Origin: JBOFOR01 sp051654865
GTDB taxonomy: Bacteria > Bacillota > Clostridia > Peptostreptococcales > Peptostreptococcaceae
Reading direction: 5' to 3'
DNA: 25,932 nucleotides
Assembly (NCBI GenBank): GCA_051654865.1
Contig: JBOFYV010000138.1
Location: 1 to 25,932, forward strand
Shown: positions 23,834 to 25,932 of the stretch, piece by piece
Layout: the number at the start of each line of letters is the position of its first letter
How positions within the stretch are numbered: position 1 is the stretch's first letter
Translations under genes and position numbers: made by a program
The notes under the pieces: generated by a model
What the model was told of the DNA's origin: nothing
The model's database searches: none
What the model saw: only the letters and a program-made list of their open reading frames with translations

Positions 23834-23931
23834 AGTCATCCCCCTCTTATAATATATTTATTTTAATTTATATCCATTTATTTCTTTTTTTAGTATAAGT
23901 TTTTGCTATTTTATAATATTTTATATAAAGC

Positions 23932-23969
23932 AAAAGGACACTAGCATCTGCTAGTGTCCTTTTATTTTA
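23932..23969. terminator. Bidirectional terminator of the 44-residue mini-gene
   Basis: AAAAGGACACTAGCA (23932-23946) pairs perfectly with TGCTAGTGTCCTTTT (23949-23963). TTTTGCTTT follows on the minus strand and TTTTATTTTATT on the plus strand. It is the first terminator after the short minus-strand frame at 24002-24136. Confidence 0.9.
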
Positions 23970-24001
23970 TTGATTATATATATTTTTTTGAGGATAATAG
24001 A

Positions 24002-24136
24002 TTATTTACTCTCTATTACAGTTTTTGTTGTATCTATATCTTTCGCCACACATCTTTGGCTGTTGATTCTCTCGTTAACTAGTATGAAATTTAATATTCC
24101 TTTTACTGCATTTGTTATTTTATCTAATATTATCAT
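24002..24136 (-). CDS. 44-residue small protein with its own promoter, operator and terminator
   Basis: A short frame below common length limits. AAGGGAG lies 8 nt before its ATG, a near-consensus promoter (24180-24208) lies 44 nt farther up, and a perfect terminator follows its stop by about 40 bases, so it is a complete transcription unit. The product starts MIILDKITNAVKGILNFILV, an amphipathic or weakly membrane-active helix, and continues with a polar tail holding one Cys (INSQRCVAKDIDTTKTVIES). The helix-then-Cys form loosely recalls small signalling or membrane peptides, but no AgrB or exporter for one lies nearby except the divergent MFS gene. I do not recognise a family. Confidence 0.7.
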   Translation of the reverse strand: MIILDKITNAVKGILNFILVNERINSQRCVAKDIDTTKTVIESK

Positions 24137-24174
24137 CTTCAATTCTCCCTTAATACGTCTCTTGTTTTTCTATA

Positions 24175-24208
24175 AGTATATTGTATACAATATACTGCAT
24201 ATAGTCAA
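24175..24208 (-). promoter_or_regulatory. Promoter with a perfect 22-bp palindromic operator
   Basis: TTGACT (24203-24208), 17-nt spacer, TACAAT (24180-24185) on the minus strand. A perfect palindrome, AGTATATTGTA and its complement (24175-24196), covers the -10 and half of the spacer, where a dimeric repressor would block RNA polymerase. It drives the 44-residue mini-gene; the repressor is not known. Confidence 0.82.
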
Positions 24209-24310
24209 TATTTTTTGTATAAGTTTATTTTTTATCAATTTTGTATGTAATATATAAGTAAAATAAGTTAAAAGTATGTTACATTTATAACTTTTTTATA
24301 GATAGAGTAC

Positions 24311-24329
24311 TATAATGAACTAAGTTCAT
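24311..24329 (+). promoter_or_regulatory. tetR promoter -10 overlapped by a 15-bp dyad
   Basis: TATAAT (24311-24316) is a likely -10 (the -35 is weak). ATGAACTAAGTTCAT (24315-24329), a perfect dyad about a central A, overlaps it and the start region. This is the usual size and place of a TetR self-repression site. Confidence 0.7.
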
Positions 24330-24345
24330 AAAAATATATAATCTA

Positions 24346-24380
24346 TTATCTTCACTTATAATTAAGCTAAATGAAGATAA
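24346..24380 (+). repeat. 9-bp inverted repeat in the tetR leader
   Basis: TTATCTTCA (24346-24354) and TGAAGATAA (24372-24380), with a 17-nt spacer, followed by CTTTTCC and then the tetR ribosome site. It may be a leader hairpin or a second operator; the T-run is short for a terminator. Confidence 0.45.
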
Positions 24381-24402
24381 CTTTTCCTAAGGAAGTGATA
24401 TA

Positions 24403-24945
24403 TTGCCTAAGATTTTAGAAAATGTAAAAGACAACATACTTAACACCGCTAGGGATATGATTTTAGTTGAAGGTCTTAATAGTATTAGTATGAGAGAGCT
24501 TGCTTTAAGGTGTAATATAAGCACTGGCACTATATATAATTACTTTGATTCAAAGCAAGATCTAGTTATATCAATTGCTTGGAAAGAATGGTACTCTGCT
24601 CTTAATAGAATGGACTATTCTAATAATACTGACCTTGATTATATGGAAAAACTAAAAATCATATTCCTTGAAATAAAAAGTTTTTTGAACATTGTTCATA
24701 ATATGCAATACGGTGAATTTTTCGATACAATTGGTATAGAAAAACTAATGAAAATAACAAAAAACAAAAAAGACTTACACGATGTCCTATCAAATAAAGT
24801 TTTTGATGCATTATCAGAATCTGACATACCTACAAAAGACCCATTAGTTTGTGGAATTATTATAAAACTTTATTGTTCATATGCTTTATCTAGTGATATA
24901 GGATTTGAAGAATTAAAACCGTACATTGAAAAATTAATACATTAA
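24403..24945 (+). CDS. TetR-family transcriptional regulator
   Basis: A 180-residue TetR repressor starting at TTG, supported by AAGGAAG about 7 nt before it. The N-terminal helix-turn-helix is SMRELALRCNISTGTIYNYF (about residues 30-49), followed by DSKQDLV, as is typical. The rest is a helical ligand-binding domain with no recognisable signature. The gene is followed 19 nt later by an MFS drug exporter gene, the usual pairing of a local repressor with the pump it controls; the 15-bp dyad at 24315-24329 over its own promoter suggests both are repressed until a ligand binds. Confidence 0.92.
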   Translation: MPKILENVKDNILNTARDMILVEGLNSISMRELALRCNISTGTIYNYFDSKQDLVISIAWKEWYSALNRMDYSNNTDLDYMEKLKIIFLEIKSFLNIVHNMQYGEFFDTIGIEKLMKITKNKKDLHDVLSNKVFDALSESDIPTKDPLVCGIIIKLYCSYALSSDIGFEELKPYIEKLIH

Positions 24946-24964
24946 TCTTAAAGGAGGTATCTTT

Positions 24965-25932
24965 ATGGATACTAAGTTAACAAAAAATAATAAAGAACCT
25001 AAACTTGCAATAATTCTTGTTCTTTATCTCCTTGGAATATTTATGGGTGCTATAGATACAGGAATTGTATCTCCTGCAAGAACAATTATCCAAAATAGTT
25101 TAGGTGTGAATGAGACTACTGGTATTTGGATGATTACTATTTACACACTAACTTATGCTTCTGTAATCCCTATTTCAGGAAAGTTAGCAGATAAACTTGG
25201 AAGAAAATATGTTTATATAGTTAGTATTTTCTTATTTGGTCTTGGTTCATTAATATGTGGATTATCATCTTTATTCTCTAGTTTCCCAATGCTACTTTTT
25301 GGTCGTGTAATTCAAGCTATCGGTGGCGGTGGTATAATGCCTATTGCTACAGCTGAGTTTGGTACTACATTCCCTAAAGAAAAAAGAGGTATGGCACTTG
25401 GATTAGTTGGAGCAGTTTATGGTATTGCAAATATACTTGGTTCAACTATAGGTAGTGGTATATTAGACATATTTGGAACAGAAAACTGGAAATATTTGTT
25501 CTTTGTAAATCTTCCAATTTGTGTAGTAATAATAATTGGTGGATTAGTATTTATAAAAAATAATAAAGCTGAAAAAACTGAAAAAATAGATAAATTAGGA
25601 ACATTATTCTTAATTGCAATGATAGTTTGTTTACTGTATGGGCTTATGAATATAGACTTCTTTGATTTTAAATCTTCTATACAAGATATATCAGTGTATC
25701 CATATCTACTAGCATTTATATGTATACTACCTTTATTTATTTTAGTAGAGCGTAAAGTATCTGACCCTATATTAAAAATTGACTACTTTACTAAACCAAG
25801 AATATTAATAGTTCTAATACTATCTTTAATAGTTGGTATTGGTATGATGGGAATGGTTTTCGTTCCTCAATTTGCAGAAAATGCTCTTAAAATAAAAGCT
25901 GGTTCTGGTGGATATTTTGTAGCTTTACTTGG
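24965..25932 (+). CDS. MFS drug exporter, DHA2 (EmrB/QacA) type, 3' end missing
   Basis: The first 322 residues of a multidrug exporter cut by the window end; a full member has about 450-500 residues. An N-terminal helix (LAIILVLYLLGIFMGAIDTG, with the membrane-embedded Asp of DHA2 pumps) is followed by motif A in GKLADKLGRKYVYI, then GRVIQAIGGGGIMPIATAEF and GLVGAVYGIANILGSTIGSG (motif C-like), and WKYLFFVNLPICVVII, also typical of the 14-helix group. AAAGGAGG lies 7 nt before the ATG. Co-transcribed with tetR. Probably expels toxic compounds with proton exchange; substrate unknown. Confidence 0.92.
   Translation, partial: MDTKLTKNNKEPKLAIILVLYLLGIFMGAIDTGIVSPARTIIQNSLGVNETTGIWMITIYTLTYASVIPISGKLADKLGRKYVYIVSIFLFGLGSLICGLSSLFSSFPMLLFGRVIQAIGGGGIMPIATAEFGTTFPKEKRGMALGLVGAVYGIANILGSTIGSGILDIFGTENWKYLFFVNLPICVVIIIGGLVFIKNNKAEKTEKIDKLGTLFLIAMIVCLLYGLMNIDFFDFKSSIQDISVYPYLLAFICILPLFILVERKVSDPILKIDYFTKPRILIVLILSLIVGIGMMGMVFVPQFAENALKIKAGSGGYFVALL

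Noticed and set aside
24002..24136. AgrD-like signalling peptide precursor
   Set aside because: Helix followed by a Cys is suggestive, but there is no acidic, proline-bearing C-terminal recognition segment in the right place and no AgrB gene nearby.
23970..24257. Plus-strand 95-codon frame
   Set aside because: It lies opposite the 44-residue gene, has no ribosome site, runs through the promoter and palindrome, and its hydrophobic content comes from T-rich sequence.
1..25932. Prophage, integrative element or horizontally gained island
   Set aside because: No integrase, transposase, attachment repeats or tRNA, and composition is even; the genes are mostly housekeeping or transport.

Overview
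The window is a chromosomal stretch from a low-GC, Gram-positive anaerobe, most likely a clostridium of the Peptostreptococcaceae. Grounds: very AT-rich sequence, strong AGGAGG-type ribosome sites, many short intergenic Rho-independent terminators, a lysine riboswitch, clostridial HTH/Fe-S and LUD proteins, and the RluB/MnmM pair. I see no phage, insertion sequence, CRISPR, tRNA or rRNA. Most genes lie on the minus strand; the AI-2E transporter, glnS, tetR and an MFS exporter are on the plus strand.

Layout, left to right. 1-3.2 kb: an RpiR/SIS regulator, a GNAT acetyltransferase with no ordinary start codon, and the RNA-modification pair rluB-mnmM. 3.3-5.2 kb: an AI-2E/PerM permease and a TPR lipoprotein. 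5.3-8.2 kb: lysC-lysA under a complete lysine riboswitch with terminator and antiterminator; lysC also carries an internal start for an aspartokinase beta subunit. 8.3-9.6 kb: a CPA1 cation/proton antiporter.

9.7-15.7 kb is a potassium locus. A KdpD-like kinase lacking the usual N-terminal input domains and a KdpE-like regulator precede a TPR protein, two TrkA-type proteins (a lone RCK_N domain and an RCK_N-RCK_C protein), an unlisted 32-residue membrane mini-protein, TrkH, and a membrane-anchored OB-fold protein overlapping trkH. Between kdpE and the transport genes sit four tandem 11-bp repeats just upstream of a good sigma-A promoter, the layout expected of a KdpE-type activator site. The inference is that a Kdp two-component system here controls Trk rather than KdpFABC.

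15.7-18.9 kb: a winged-helix/nuclease-like protein, a large membrane-anchored protein of unknown role, and a YiiX-type NlpC/P60 hydrolase with a fine promoter and ribosome site but ATA/ATT where ATG should be. 19.2-23.8 kb: glnS, then a minus-strand operon of an HTH/Fe-S protein, a LUD protein and a lipid kinase. 23.9-25.9 kb: a 44-residue mini-gene with promoter, 22-bp palindromic operator and terminator, divergent from an apparently self-regulated tetR and its DHA2-type drug exporter, which runs off the right end.
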